64,000 nt of DNA from Constrictibacter sp. MBR-5 (GTDB lineage Bacteria; Pseudomonadota; Alphaproteobacteria; JAJUGE01), in contig NZ_JBEPTK010000016.1 in NCBI RefSeq assembly GCF_040549485.1, forward strand, positions 1-64,000, in the 5' to 3' direction. The notes below the pieces were generated by a model, which saw only the letters and a list, made by a program, of their open reading frames with translations, was not told the origin of the DNA and searched no databases. Shown piece by piece: positions 13,401 through 20,344 of this stretch. Each line of letters opens with the position of its first letter. Positions within the stretch are counted from its first letter, which is position 1. The translations under genes were made by a program, and so were the position numbers.

Positions 13401-15070
13401 CGCCGCTCGGGCCGATCAGCATCTTCGGACTGGGCTTCACGGGGATAATGTACAACGGCTCCAACAAGCCCACCGAGCTGTACAATCCCGACAACATCCT
13501 GCCCTCCGGCGCCAATCCGGTCTTCCAGGTCAACTTCGTCAGCGAGGGGGAGGCCAACGGCGGCGCCAACAACCAGGAGAACGCCTTCCAGTTCGGCGTC
13601 AGCTTCGACGACAGCGTTCACGGCGCGCTGATCTCGTCGGTCATCGACAACCCGTTCGATTCGACGACTCCGGCGCAGTACCAGTCCCAGGGTATCTTCA
13701 TCGGGACCGGCAGCCAGTTCGACTACATCAGCGTCGCCGCCTCCCAGCACCAGGGCGGGTCGATCGAGGTGAAGCAGGAGGTCGACGACGTCGTCGTCTA
13801 TCGCAAGCTCTACAATATCCCCGAGCTCTTCGAAACGACCGAGATCCAGCTCGACTTCGAGGTGAATACCGACACCGGCGCGGTCCGGCCGCGCTGGAGC
13901 TACACCCTGAACGGCGAGACCTTCTCGGGCGCGGGCGAGCAGTTCCTCGCGATCGGCGATACGCTGGACGCCATCCAGGGGTCCTACACGCAGGCCCGCA
14001 ACCTGCCGGGCACGACCGGCAACGTCGCGTCCGGCCTCGCGGTGGGGATCATCGGCTCGTCCGTAGGGCCTGCCGAGGAATTCACCGCTTCCTGGGCGGA
14101 CATCACGGTCACCGCGCTCGCCGACGCGCCACCCGCACCGACACCGTCGGCCTTTCTGGGGATAACCCTAAAGAATGTGCTCGGCACCTCTTCCTTCACG
14201 AGCAACTCTTTCGAGTTGGTGAACCTGCCGGACAGCGGCCCCGACCTTCTGAGCGTCACGATCGACACCAGCACGGCAATTCTGCCGCAGATGGTGTTCG
14301 ACCCCCTGGGGACTGCCGGCGACGCCGCGACCCCGAAGCCCTTCACGATCGACACCAAATACGGCTCCTTCGCGGCAACGGCTAGTTACGAGGACCCGCT
14401 CGACGGCGGATTCCAGACCCTCCGGATCAACCTGGACGAGTTCGGCGCAGGTGAGCGGCTGAACTTCTCGATCGACGCCGATCCCTCGAACATCAAGGGC
14501 GTCGCGCCCCCCGGACCCGCGGACACGGGCGCCGTTTCGGGGCTCGAACTGGCAGGATCCACCGTGACGATGACGTTCGCCGACGGCACGGAAGCCACCA
14601 CGCGGCTGTTCAAGGACCCCGCGAAGCTCGCCGGCGGCAGCGCCGTGGTCCGCAGCGATCTGCCGCCGGCACCCGTCGTCGACGTCGACGGTTTCGAGTG
14701 GGGGGACACCGTATCGACCGCGGCCCACACCGTGTTCGTCGATGGAACGCCGGGCACCACCGTGCGCGTGGTGGTCGCCGAAGGCGGCCTCTACCTGGAC
14801 GGGGTGCCGCCGGGCGGTCCCGCCCCCGAGGGGGCGAACACCTTCCTGGACGTCCGGCAATACGACGTCGCCATCGGCACGAACGGCACGGGTGCGGTCG
14901 ATGTGCTGCTGAGCGATGCGGACGGCGCCGCGGGTACACAAACGGGTTGGAACTACATCTTCGCGGCGGAGCGGGATCCGGATGCGCTGTTCGATGGAAT
15001 CCAGCACCTAGGGCCTAGCTCCGATGGATTCTTGCTGCACTACCAAGCAAATGATCTCCTCGGGATATAG
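7409..15070 (+). CDS. Giant modular protein: five tandem modules, sugar-dehydrogenase-like propeller, sixth module
   Basis: 2553 residues from a GTG start with GGGAG six bases upstream; no Sec signal is visible. Residues 1-1445 are five tandem copies of a ~289-residue module. Each begins with a calcium-loop-like motif (DLDGDGILN type, as in dockerin or thrombospondin type 3 loops) and contains a TPYEAGFTGLMTVPG-like stretch, YQAQGLQIGTGDQ and a closing FAATWKT. Residues about 1448-1945 resemble a glucose/sorbosone-dehydrogenase six-bladed propeller (TSLEFGPDGRLYVAE, FATGYRNPYDIV). A diverged sixth module (about 1955-2240) and a ~300-residue unrecognised tail follow. A role as a large extracellular matrix or carbohydrate-binding protein is likely but unproven. 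How it would be exported is not clear from the sequence. Confidence 0.85.
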   Translation: MASDIDLDGDGILNADDPFALDPENGLDVVIEADSPWRLDFVSLGQLATPPATVYEAGFTGLMTVPGGANGPVNPAPSGVALGPAGLTVAAVPAGDAYQNKNSLAHGYQSGIDVSGLAAFVAGTRIANPFQFVAPQNYQAQGLQIGTGSQDNYVKLAFIAKGGAGGVEVAWENDGVVAFKQTFTLDLPPGVTLSAVANIELELSVDRQSGTTLVTPRWRLFDANGGLLDDQIDDAPASFAVTGAVADALAGTHSVGGVASGAAVGLFATSAGATPFAATWETIEVRAASGVDPLDLDGDGILNGIDAFAVDASNGGGLVIDSDAGLSFDFAALASGGGGAPTPYEAGFTGLMTVPAATANGFNSTPPGVTIDANGLTIAAVAGGDAYQAKNSLAHGYQVGVDVSGVPAFNARTVMANPFQATAPQNYQAQGLQIGTGDQNSYLKVALIANGGVGGIEFLWENGGTVAFRKVFTLDLPPGTSLANVIEVEVGLDVDTNTGSVLAAPVWRLLGVGGSVLDDSTDNGVTPIAVTGAVAAAVNGTYTIGGEASGLAVGLYATSSGASPFAATWKTLAVDAQVGADSFDLDGDGILNAVDPFAQDASNGLVVVIDENTGLSLDFVEIGAASVVALTPYEAGFTGLATVPGSSAHAFDDGPSGVAVTAGGLRIAAVPTGDSYQAKNSLGHGYQFGVDVSGVAAFQARTLMANPFQAIVPQNYQAQGLQIGTGDQNAYVKVALIANGGSGAIEVLWENEGSVAYRNVYSLNLGAGKTFADVAEVQLGLEVDTASGVAIVAPTWQLLSTSGSVLDDQSDNVVLPFAVTGAVAAAIEGSYAVGGAASGLAVGLYATSAGTTPFAATWKTLGVSATDGFGSLDVDDDGILNGADAFVQDASNGADFVIAPGHGLSLNFAALGASGAATPYQAGLTGLMAVPGSALNGFDSAPNGVVVDAAGLTVAAVPSGDSYLANNSLVHGYQVGVDVSGTAAFVARTTIANPFTGVVPQSYQAQGLQIGTGDQDSYVKIAFIPQGGIGGVEVLWENAGVVEVRQIYAITLPPGLTLADVATVDLGLEVDTSTGTPLVLPNWRLFDAGGTLLDDDTSDATAPFAVTGAVADAIAGTYSIGGVDSGLAVGLYATSAGATRFEATWKTLSLDVSEGFGRFDLDSDGLLNGEDSFALDGANGFANVVTQDDAFRLDFGAIAAAAGGAMTPYEAGLSGLMTVPGTINNIFQQNPSGATVTAQGLTVAAVPTGDLHQGKNSLAHGYQVGVDVTGVQAFEVRTVVENPFRDTAPTNHQAVGLQIGSGDQNAYVKLAFIAKAGPGGIEVLWEEDGAVAFRQSFTLDMPLGFSLADVADIELTLHVDTSTGETIVTPEWRLLGETGGLIDSNIDDAVVPFAVTGKVAEAIAGTYTIDGVASGLAAGLYATSAATVPFEATWKSLDVEYSEPIVPPYAFSQLLLTGTDGLANPTSLEFGPDGRLYVAERFGGVWSYEVEKIGDGYNVIDAQYIDLVKNMPNHDDSGNLASVVGRQTTGLLVAGTAENPILYVSSSNPVVGGGPAGLDKNIDTNSGVVSRLTWNGSAWEKVDIVRGLPRSEENHSVNGMVLDGDTLYVTVGGNTNQGSPSSKFAFLSEYAYSAAVLKVDLAAIDAMEVKGAGTANPWIYDLPTVDDPTIANIDTNNDGIPDDDPNGVFGGNDGLNMAKIVPGGPVQIFATGYRNPYDIVRTESGKIYVVDNGGNATWGGVPLYDGNGRATNQPNPNENSVSQDSLHLVAEGSHGGHANPTRGNPEGAGLYLGADGVTGWVTDPSGLPIDWSSVTGGLSFENDNISRKAIVDSEGRPIPGTENDGSLWAFSASTNGLTEYTASEFDGAMQGYLVSASYDGRLALIKLDPTGTFAEDVDYLQVLLGNTVPLDVAAQGDTDPFAGTMWVANIGSSQIVIMEPTEPGSVIIDPSIAADVDQDGVANISDAFWRDPNNGMGTTFSAGETVVWDFARDASNPPPLGPISIFGLGFTGIMYNGSNKPTELYNPDNILPSGANPVFQVNFVSEGEANGGANNQENAFQFGVSFDDSVHGALISSVIDNPFDSTTPAQYQSQGIFIGTGSQFDYISVAASQHQGGSIEVKQEVDDVVVYRKLYNIPELFETTEIQLDFEVNTDTGAVRPRWSYTLNGETFSGAGEQFLAIGDTLDAIQGSYTQARNLPGTTGNVASGLAVGIIGSSVGPAEEFTASWADITVTALADAPPAPTPSAFLGITLKNVLGTSSFTSNSFELVNLPDSGPDLLSVTIDTSTAILPQMVFDPLGTAGDAATPKPFTIDTKYGSFAATASYEDPLDGGFQTLRINLDEFGAGERLNFSIDADPSNIKGVAPPGPADTGAVSGLELAGSTVTMTFADGTEATTRLFKDPAKLAGGSAVVRSDLPPAPVVDVDGFEWGDTVSTAAHTVFVDGTPGTTVRVVVAEGGLYLDGVPPGGPAPEGANTFLDVRQYDVAIGTNGTGAVDVLLSDADGAAGTQTGWNYIFAAERDPDALFDGIQHLGPSSDGFLLHYQANDLLGI
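7424..11735 (+). repeat. Five tandem 0.86-kb coding repeats
   Basis: Unit starts, taken at the first Asp of the DxDxDG loop, are 7424, 8291, 9158, 10025 and 10886. Spacing is 867, 867, 867 and 861 bp. The units differ at many positions, so the array is old enough to have diverged but keeps its period almost exactly. Confidence 0.9.
13271..14125 (+). repeat. Sixth, diverged copy of the 0.86-kb module
   Basis: It starts with DVDQDGVANISDAF and contains FGLGFTGIMYNG, YQSQGIFIGTGSQ and EFTASWADITV, matching the order of motifs in the five upstream units. It is separated from them by the beta-propeller segment. Confidence 0.8.
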
Positions 15071-15225
15071 GTGAACACGGCGGTCGAGTTCGGTGTATCG
15101 AAGTAAATCGCGGTATGGCCGCTTCGTTACATCGATTTGACCGTCCCACACTGCCTGATGTTCTGGTGTTGAGTTCTGTCAGGCTGCTTTCGGCTGAACC
15201 GACCTCGCCTTCGGAGGCTCTATAA
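15071..15225 (+). promoter_or_regulatory. Presumed promoter region of the alginate-type operon
   Basis: 155 bp of non-coding sequence separate the giant gene from the first gene of a series whose later members are 35 bp or less apart, so an operon promoter is expected here. GGAGG at 15213-15217 is the ribosome site for the ATG at 15226. I could not place a convincing promoter. Confidence 0.35.
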
Positions 15226-16692
15226 ATGCCGGATACGATCGATCGATTTGGCGATTCCCGGATCACGCCCGTGCTGCTGTCCAGCGACAGCAGCTCACGG
15301 CTCTGGCCGTTGGCGCGTCAGTCCTACCCGAGTCAGTTCATGTCCCTGTCTCGGGAGGGCTCCAACATTCAGCACGTCGCAGGCCTCGTCGCCGATCCGG
15401 CACTCTACCGCAAGCCGGTGGTCGTCTGCGGCGACGACCAGCGCTTCTTCGTCGCCGACCATCTGCGTGGTCGGGGGGCGCGGATAATCCTCGAGGCCGT
15501 CACACGGGACACGGCGCTTCCGATCGGGGTCGCGGCGCTGCACGTTGCGGCCACCGACCCCGAAGGGGTCCTTCTGGTGCTCTCAGCCAACCACCAGATC
15601 GCCGGAAAGCCGGCATTCGCGAAAGCGGTCGAGACCGCAACTCGTGCTGCCCGCGCGGGTTGGATGGTCACGCTCGGGGTCCCGCCGATCTGGCCGGAGA
15701 GGGACTATGGCTACGTCCTGTCCGGTGAAGCCATTCCGGGCGTCGAAGGCGCCGACGCGATCGCCTGCTTCGTCGAGAAGCCGGATGGCGAGTGTGCCGC
15801 CAAGTTCCTGGGCGACGGGCGCTATCTCTGGAACACGGGCATCCTGATCGCGACGGCATCCACGGTGCTGGACCAACTCGGCGTCTACGCGCCGGAAGCG
15901 CTCGATGCCGCACGGGACGCTTACGAGGGGGGCGTCGAGGATCTGGACTTCTTCCGTCTCGACCAGGCGGCGTCGGTACGGGCGCCCGCGGTTTCGTTCC
16001 AGACGGCCGTCTTTCAGAGTTGCGCGCGCAATGCGCTCGTCAAAGCCGACCTGGAATGGAGCGACTTCGGCTCCTGGGGTGCGCTGTGGCGCCGGCAGCA
16101 GCGCGACGATCGCGGCAACGTCACCAGCGGCGACATCGTCTGTGCCGACGTGGAGCGCAGCTATCTCCATTCCGACGACATGCTGGTTGCCGCACTCGGC
16201 GTGCGCAATCTGGTCGTCATCGCGACAGGAGACGCGCTGCTGGTCGCGGACCGGGATCGGATGAGCGAGGTCGAGGATCTCGTCGTCCGGCTGAAGGCGG
16301 AAGGCCGGCAGGAAGCGTTCGAGCACAAGCGGGTCTATCGGCCGTGGGGCTACTACGAGTCGATCTCGTCCGGCAGCCGCTACCAAGTGAAGAAGCTCTG
16401 TGTGAAACCCGGCGGCAAGCTGAGTCTCCAAAGTCACAATCACCGGGCCGAACACTGGACCTGCGTCAGCGGCACCGCGATCGTGACCATCGATGGAAAC
16501 CGCCAAATATTTGGAGAAAACGAGTCGACCTATATTCCTCTCGGGGCTGTTCATAGGTTGGAAAATCCCGGGAAGATCGACTTGATGATCATCGAAGTGC
16601 AGTCCGGGTCGTACCTCGGAGAAGACGATATCATTCGCTACGAGGATATCTACGCGCGGACTGCATCCTCTCAACTGACGCCCGTACGATAG
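15226..16692 (+). CDS. algA: AlgA-like mannose-1-phosphate guanylyltransferase / mannose-6-phosphate isomerase
   Basis: 488 residues, the usual size of bifunctional AlgA/ManC proteins. The family makes GDP-mannose for mannose-derived polymers. The N-terminal nucleotidyltransferase domain keeps RLWPLAR, FVEKPDGE, YLWNTGIL and EWSDFGSWGALW. The C-terminal type II isomerase cupin keeps RPWGYYESI, LSLQSHNHRAEHW and VHRLENPG. Oddly, the glycine-rich nucleotide loop that normally reads like GGSGTR is SDSSSR here, and the usual SIDYAVME segment is not recognisable, so the guanylyltransferase activity may be weak, changed or lost. It has a strong GGAGG site. It lies 11 bp before algD, as expected for precursor supply of the same polymer. 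Confidence 0.88.
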   Translation: MPDTIDRFGDSRITPVLLSSDSSSRLWPLARQSYPSQFMSLSREGSNIQHVAGLVADPALYRKPVVVCGDDQRFFVADHLRGRGARIILEAVTRDTALPIGVAALHVAATDPEGVLLVLSANHQIAGKPAFAKAVETATRAARAGWMVTLGVPPIWPERDYGYVLSGEAIPGVEGADAIACFVEKPDGECAAKFLGDGRYLWNTGILIATASTVLDQLGVYAPEALDAARDAYEGGVEDLDFFRLDQAASVRAPAVSFQTAVFQSCARNALVKADLEWSDFGSWGALWRRQQRDDRGNVTSGDIVCADVERSYLHSDDMLVAALGVRNLVVIATGDALLVADRDRMSEVEDLVVRLKAEGRQEAFEHKRVYRPWGYYESISSGSRYQVKKLCVKPGGKLSLQSHNHRAEHWTCVSGTAIVTIDGNRQIFGENESTYIPLGAVHRLENPGKIDLMIIEVQSGSYLGEDDIIRYEDIYARTASSQLTPVR

Positions 16693-16703
16693 GAATCGGA
16701 AAC

Positions 16704-18029
16704 ATGCAGGTAAGCATTTTCGGAGCGGGGTATGTCGGCTCCGTGTCGGGCGCGTGTCTGGCCAAACTCGGCCATGGTGTGACGTTGGTCGACGTCGATC
16801 CGCACAAGGTCGGCATGATTCACCGCGGCAAGGCGCCGATCGTGGAGAGCGGCCTGCCCGAGATGATCGCCGAAGGCGTGTCGTCCGGCCGGCTGACGGC
16901 CACGACCGATGCCGACGCGGCGGTGCGCGGCAGCGACGTAAGCATCATCTGCGTCGGCACGCCGAGCATGGCGAATGGCGATCTGGATCTTTCCTATGTC
17001 CGGCGGGTCTGCCAGCAGATTGGTGAGGCCATCGCCCGCAAGCCCGAGACCGGCGGATCGCGTCACGCCGTCGTCGTGCGGAGTACCATGCTGCCGGGTT
17101 CCGTGCGCGGCGTCGTCGTTCCGACGCTGGAGAAGAGTTCGGGCCTCGAGGCGGGCAGGCACTTCGTGATCGGGATCTATCCCGAATTCCTGCGGGAGAG
17201 TTCGGCGATCGACGACTTCTTCAATCCCGCGATCACCGTGTTCGGTGCGGACGGTCCGGAGATCGTGTCGGTCCTGCGCCAGCTGACCCACGGTATCGCG
17301 TCCGAGGAGGTGGTGGTCGCCGTCCAGACCGCCGAGGCAATCAAGTACGCTAACAATGCCTGGCACGCCGTCAAGATCACCTTCGCGAACGAGATCGGCA
17401 ACATCTGCAAGGCGGCCGACATCGACGGCCACGAAGTGATGCAGGTGGTCTGCAAGGATACCCGGCTGAACATTTCGCCGGCCTATCTTCGGCCGGGCTT
17501 CGCCTTCGGTGGCTCCTGCCTGCCCAAGGATCTCCGGGCGCTGCGCCGCAAGGCAATGTCACTCGACGTCGCGACTCCGCTGTTCGACGCCACGATGCGC
17601 GCGAACGAAAGCCAGATCCGGGCGGCGTTCGACATGGTCGAGCGGACCGGCAACCGGCAGGTCTCGATGCTCGGCCTGACGTTCAAGACAGGCACCGACG
17701 ATCTCCGCGAGAGCCCGCTGGTCGAGCTGGCGGAACGCCTACTGGGCAAGGGCTACGAACTCAAGATCTACGACCAGGACCTGAAGACGGGGATGCTGAT
17801 CGGAAGCAACCTGGAGTACGTGACGTCCAGGCTGCATCACCTCTCGGAACTCGTCGCCCCGGAGCTCGACGACGCGCTGAACCACGGCAAGACGATTGTG
17901 GTGGGCAAGAGCGATCCGGAAGTCCGCAAGGCGTTGATTCGACCGCGCCCGGAGCAGCACGTCATCGACCTCGTCCGATACAACCCGCAGATGCGGACGA
18001 ACGGTCGGTACGAGGGCATCTGCTGGTAG
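16704..18029 (+). CDS. algD: GDP-mannose 6-dehydrogenase (AlgD)
   Basis: 441 residues, close to the length of AlgD. It would oxidise GDP-mannose to GDP-mannuronate, the committed step for alginate. It shows a Rossmann fold start (FGAGYVGSVSGACLAKLGH), EFLRESSAIDDF, NNAWHAVKITFANEIGN, the catalytic cysteine loop FAFGGSCLPKD and a C-terminal NAD/UDP-type domain ending YEGICW. UDP-glucose dehydrogenases share the fold, but the NNAWHA segment and the algA/alg8 context favour GDP-mannose. It is the second gene of the operon. Confidence 0.95.
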   Translation: MQVSIFGAGYVGSVSGACLAKLGHGVTLVDVDPHKVGMIHRGKAPIVESGLPEMIAEGVSSGRLTATTDADAAVRGSDVSIICVGTPSMANGDLDLSYVRRVCQQIGEAIARKPETGGSRHAVVVRSTMLPGSVRGVVVPTLEKSSGLEAGRHFVIGIYPEFLRESSAIDDFFNPAITVFGADGPEIVSVLRQLTHGIASEEVVVAVQTAEAIKYANNAWHAVKITFANEIGNICKAADIDGHEVMQVVCKDTRLNISPAYLRPGFAFGGSCLPKDLRALRRKAMSLDVATPLFDATMRANESQIRAAFDMVERTGNRQVSMLGLTFKTGTDDLRESPLVELAERLLGKGYELKIYDQDLKTGMLIGSNLEYVTSRLHHLSELVAPELDDALNHGKTIVVGKSDPEVRKALIRPRPEQHVIDLVRYNPQMRTNGRYEGICW

Positions 18030-18064
18030 GTCGCGGGTCGCGCAAGGCCGCCGGAGCAGAAGGC

Positions 18065-20344
18065 ATGCGCACTACCGCTTTGCTCTTCCCGATGCTCGCC
18101 GCGGTGGCGGCTGCGACGTCGGCTGCCGTGAATGCGGCGGGTGCAGCTGAGGTCGAATCGCGAATTCTGGCAATCGAAACCACGGATCGGTCGATGTGGA
18201 TTCCAGCCTACAGCCGCCTTCTCCAGGACGTGACGAAGCCTTCGGCGACGGGCGTGTCCGCCGTGCCGGGCGGCCGGGAGGCCGGCGAGGTCGCGCTGAG
18301 GCTGCTCGACGTGGTCCTTGCCGGGACCGACCGCGGGACCGTCGATCTGGCGGAGACCGTGCGGGCGATCCCGGTGCCGGAACTGCGTGCGGCGGGGTTC
18401 GTCGCCCTGGCGCGCGACACGGGCACGACGGAGTGGCTGCACGCCGCTCTCGATGCCCTCGCGGGGGAGGCCGGCGCGACGCCGGCCGGGCAGAACATGA
18501 CGGCCGCCGTGGCCGACGCCGCGCTTTCCCTCGGCGATCGGGCGATGGCGGAAGCGGCCATGGCGAACCTCGCGCCGGGACAGGTCCGCGCTTCGGTCGC
18601 CTCGCGGCTGGCCCGGGCGCGCGGGATCGATCCAGCCGCCTTTGCGGATTGGGCGGAAGAGGTCGAGAGACTGGCCGAGGGGGGCGACCTGCGCGCGGCT
18701 GTCGACCTCGCGATTGCCGCGGATGCCCGCGAGGCACACAAGAGGCGGGACGGGCTGCTCCGCGATCTCGCGACGGAGGTGCTGGACTTGGGCGACCTCC
18801 CGACGGCCCTGAGGGCCGCCGAGGCGATCTACGCGCCGCGCATGCACGGCCTCGCGGTCCGGGACATGGTGAAGGATCTTCTCGCCGCGGGGCGCTCGGA
18901 TGACGCGGTCCGGATCGCCCGCGGCGTTCGCGAGCCGAAGAGTGCGAGCGCGATCTGGCTCGCGCTGGCCGAGCCAGACATGCCGGAGGCCGATCGCCGG
19001 GAGCGGCTGGAGTGGGCGTACGATCATGCCCGCCGTGTTCCGGAAGCACTTTCGCGGGACGACTACACTGCCGACGTGCTGAAGCGGGCCGCCGAAAGAG
19101 GTTGGTACGACGCCGCGCTGTCCAGGATTTCCTGCATCGGCAGCGACGCGCAGCGCGACCGCGTCGTCGAGGCGGCCGAGAAGCGCGCGAAATCGCCGGG
19201 CGGATATCGCGGGGCCGACGCTCTGTCGCTGGCCGACTGCGCTGTCGCCCCGGCCGCGCCCGTGCCGTCCGTCCGCACCGTCTCGCCGCGGCGCGGCATC
19301 GTCGATGCGTCGGCACGCCGTGCGGCCTTGCGGCGGGCAGGGGACGCCGCCGGCGCCGCTTTCTGCGATGCGGCGGATGTCGAGATTGATCCGGACATGG
19401 AGGTGCTGGACGGCCTTCGCGGCACGTCCGGCTACGGATCCGATCAGCGGGCGGAGAGTTTCTCCTGGACCGTCATGGTGCTGGCCGGTCGCCACCTTGC
19501 GGGTCACGCGGCCTCCGGCGACGCCCTGGCGAAGCTGATGGTCCGGTGGGCCGAAGCGCGCGCGCTGGAAGCGACGGAAGTGTCGCATGATGCGTATTAC
19601 GCCCTGAAGCGGCTCCTCCTGCCAACGATCGTCGCCTTCACACTTCTCGACGGCCGGATGGCGGCGGACGACGCCGCGAAGGTCGGGCGTTGGCTCGACG
19701 GGCTGGTCCGGCGCATCGACCACCGGTTCGACGGCGAGGTCGACCGCAACAATCATCGCTATCTCGCCGACAGCGTGCAAATGGTCTGGGGCAGCTGGAT
19801 CGGCGACGCGGAACTCTTCAATCGCGGTATCGCGGCGCTGGATATGGCGCGGCGCGACATCCGGCCGGACGGGAGCCTTCCGCTGGAGGTTCGGCGCGGG
19901 GCTCGCGCGCTCTGGTACATGCGGCAGTCGGCATCGAGCTTTACGGTGATGTCGGCAGCGCTGCGCGCGCAGGGATTCGCCGAACTGGCGAGGATGTACG
20001 AGGAGGCTCTGCTCCTCCCGGTCATGTCCTTCATCGTCGACGGTGCGCGCTACCCGACGCACCTGCTGCCCTACGTCGCCGAGAACTACATCGCCGGTCC
20101 GTCGCAGGACTACTTCGTGCAGGACGCCGGCTACCTCGATCGCCGCGGCCACGGGCGCCATTACATGGCCTGGGTCGAGCGTGCGGCCGGGACCTTTCCC
20201 GAAGCGGCCGGCGCGGCCCGCATGCGTCTGCTCGCCGAACGGGAGGTGCTCCCGGAGCGGCCGCTGATCGACGAGTTCTCGGCCGGCAACGCCACCTGCT
20301 TCTGGGCGAGCACGGCAACCAACCTGCAGGGAGTGGGACGGTGA
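18065..20344 (+). CDS. AlgL-like (PL5) protein with a long N-terminal helical extension
   Basis: 759 residues with a signal peptide (cleavage likely after about residue 27), so periplasmic. Residues about 30-400 are alanine-rich, helical and repeat-like, with no named domain. Residues about 430-740 match the alginate-lyase fold: RNNHRY near residue 562, DGSLPLEVRRGARALWY around 602-618. The Asn, His, Arg and Tyr positions used by PL5 lyases are present. AlgL in known systems clears stray polymer from the periplasm during synthesis. The stop overlaps the next start (GTGA). The fusion is unusual: AlgL is normally a stand-alone ~370-residue protein. It may be a lyase or a catalytically reduced polymer-binding subunit. 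Confidence 0.8.
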   Translation: MRTTALLFPMLAAVAAATSAAVNAAGAAEVESRILAIETTDRSMWIPAYSRLLQDVTKPSATGVSAVPGGREAGEVALRLLDVVLAGTDRGTVDLAETVRAIPVPELRAAGFVALARDTGTTEWLHAALDALAGEAGATPAGQNMTAAVADAALSLGDRAMAEAAMANLAPGQVRASVASRLARARGIDPAAFADWAEEVERLAEGGDLRAAVDLAIAADAREAHKRRDGLLRDLATEVLDLGDLPTALRAAEAIYAPRMHGLAVRDMVKDLLAAGRSDDAVRIARGVREPKSASAIWLALAEPDMPEADRRERLEWAYDHARRVPEALSRDDYTADVLKRAAERGWYDAALSRISCIGSDAQRDRVVEAAEKRAKSPGGYRGADALSLADCAVAPAAPVPSVRTVSPRRGIVDASARRAALRRAGDAAGAAFCDAADVEIDPDMEVLDGLRGTSGYGSDQRAESFSWTVMVLAGRHLAGHAASGDALAKLMVRWAEARALEATEVSHDAYYALKRLLLPTIVAFTLLDGRMAADDAAKVGRWLDGLVRRIDHRFDGEVDRNNHRYLADSVQMVWGSWIGDAELFNRGIAALDMARRDIRPDGSLPLEVRRGARALWYMRQSASSFTVMSAALRAQGFAELARMYEEALLLPVMSFIVDGARYPTHLLPYVAENYIAGPSQDYFVQDAGYLDRRGHGRHYMAWVERAAGTFPEAAGAARMRLLAEREVLPERPLIDEFSAGNATCFWASTATNLQGVGR

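Noticed and set aside
10580-13750. Long open frame of 1056 codons on the minus strand opposite the giant gene
   Set aside because: High third-position GC makes antisense frames open; its composition (Asp, Arg, Val, His rich) and lack of any domain mark it as a shadow of the repeat protein.
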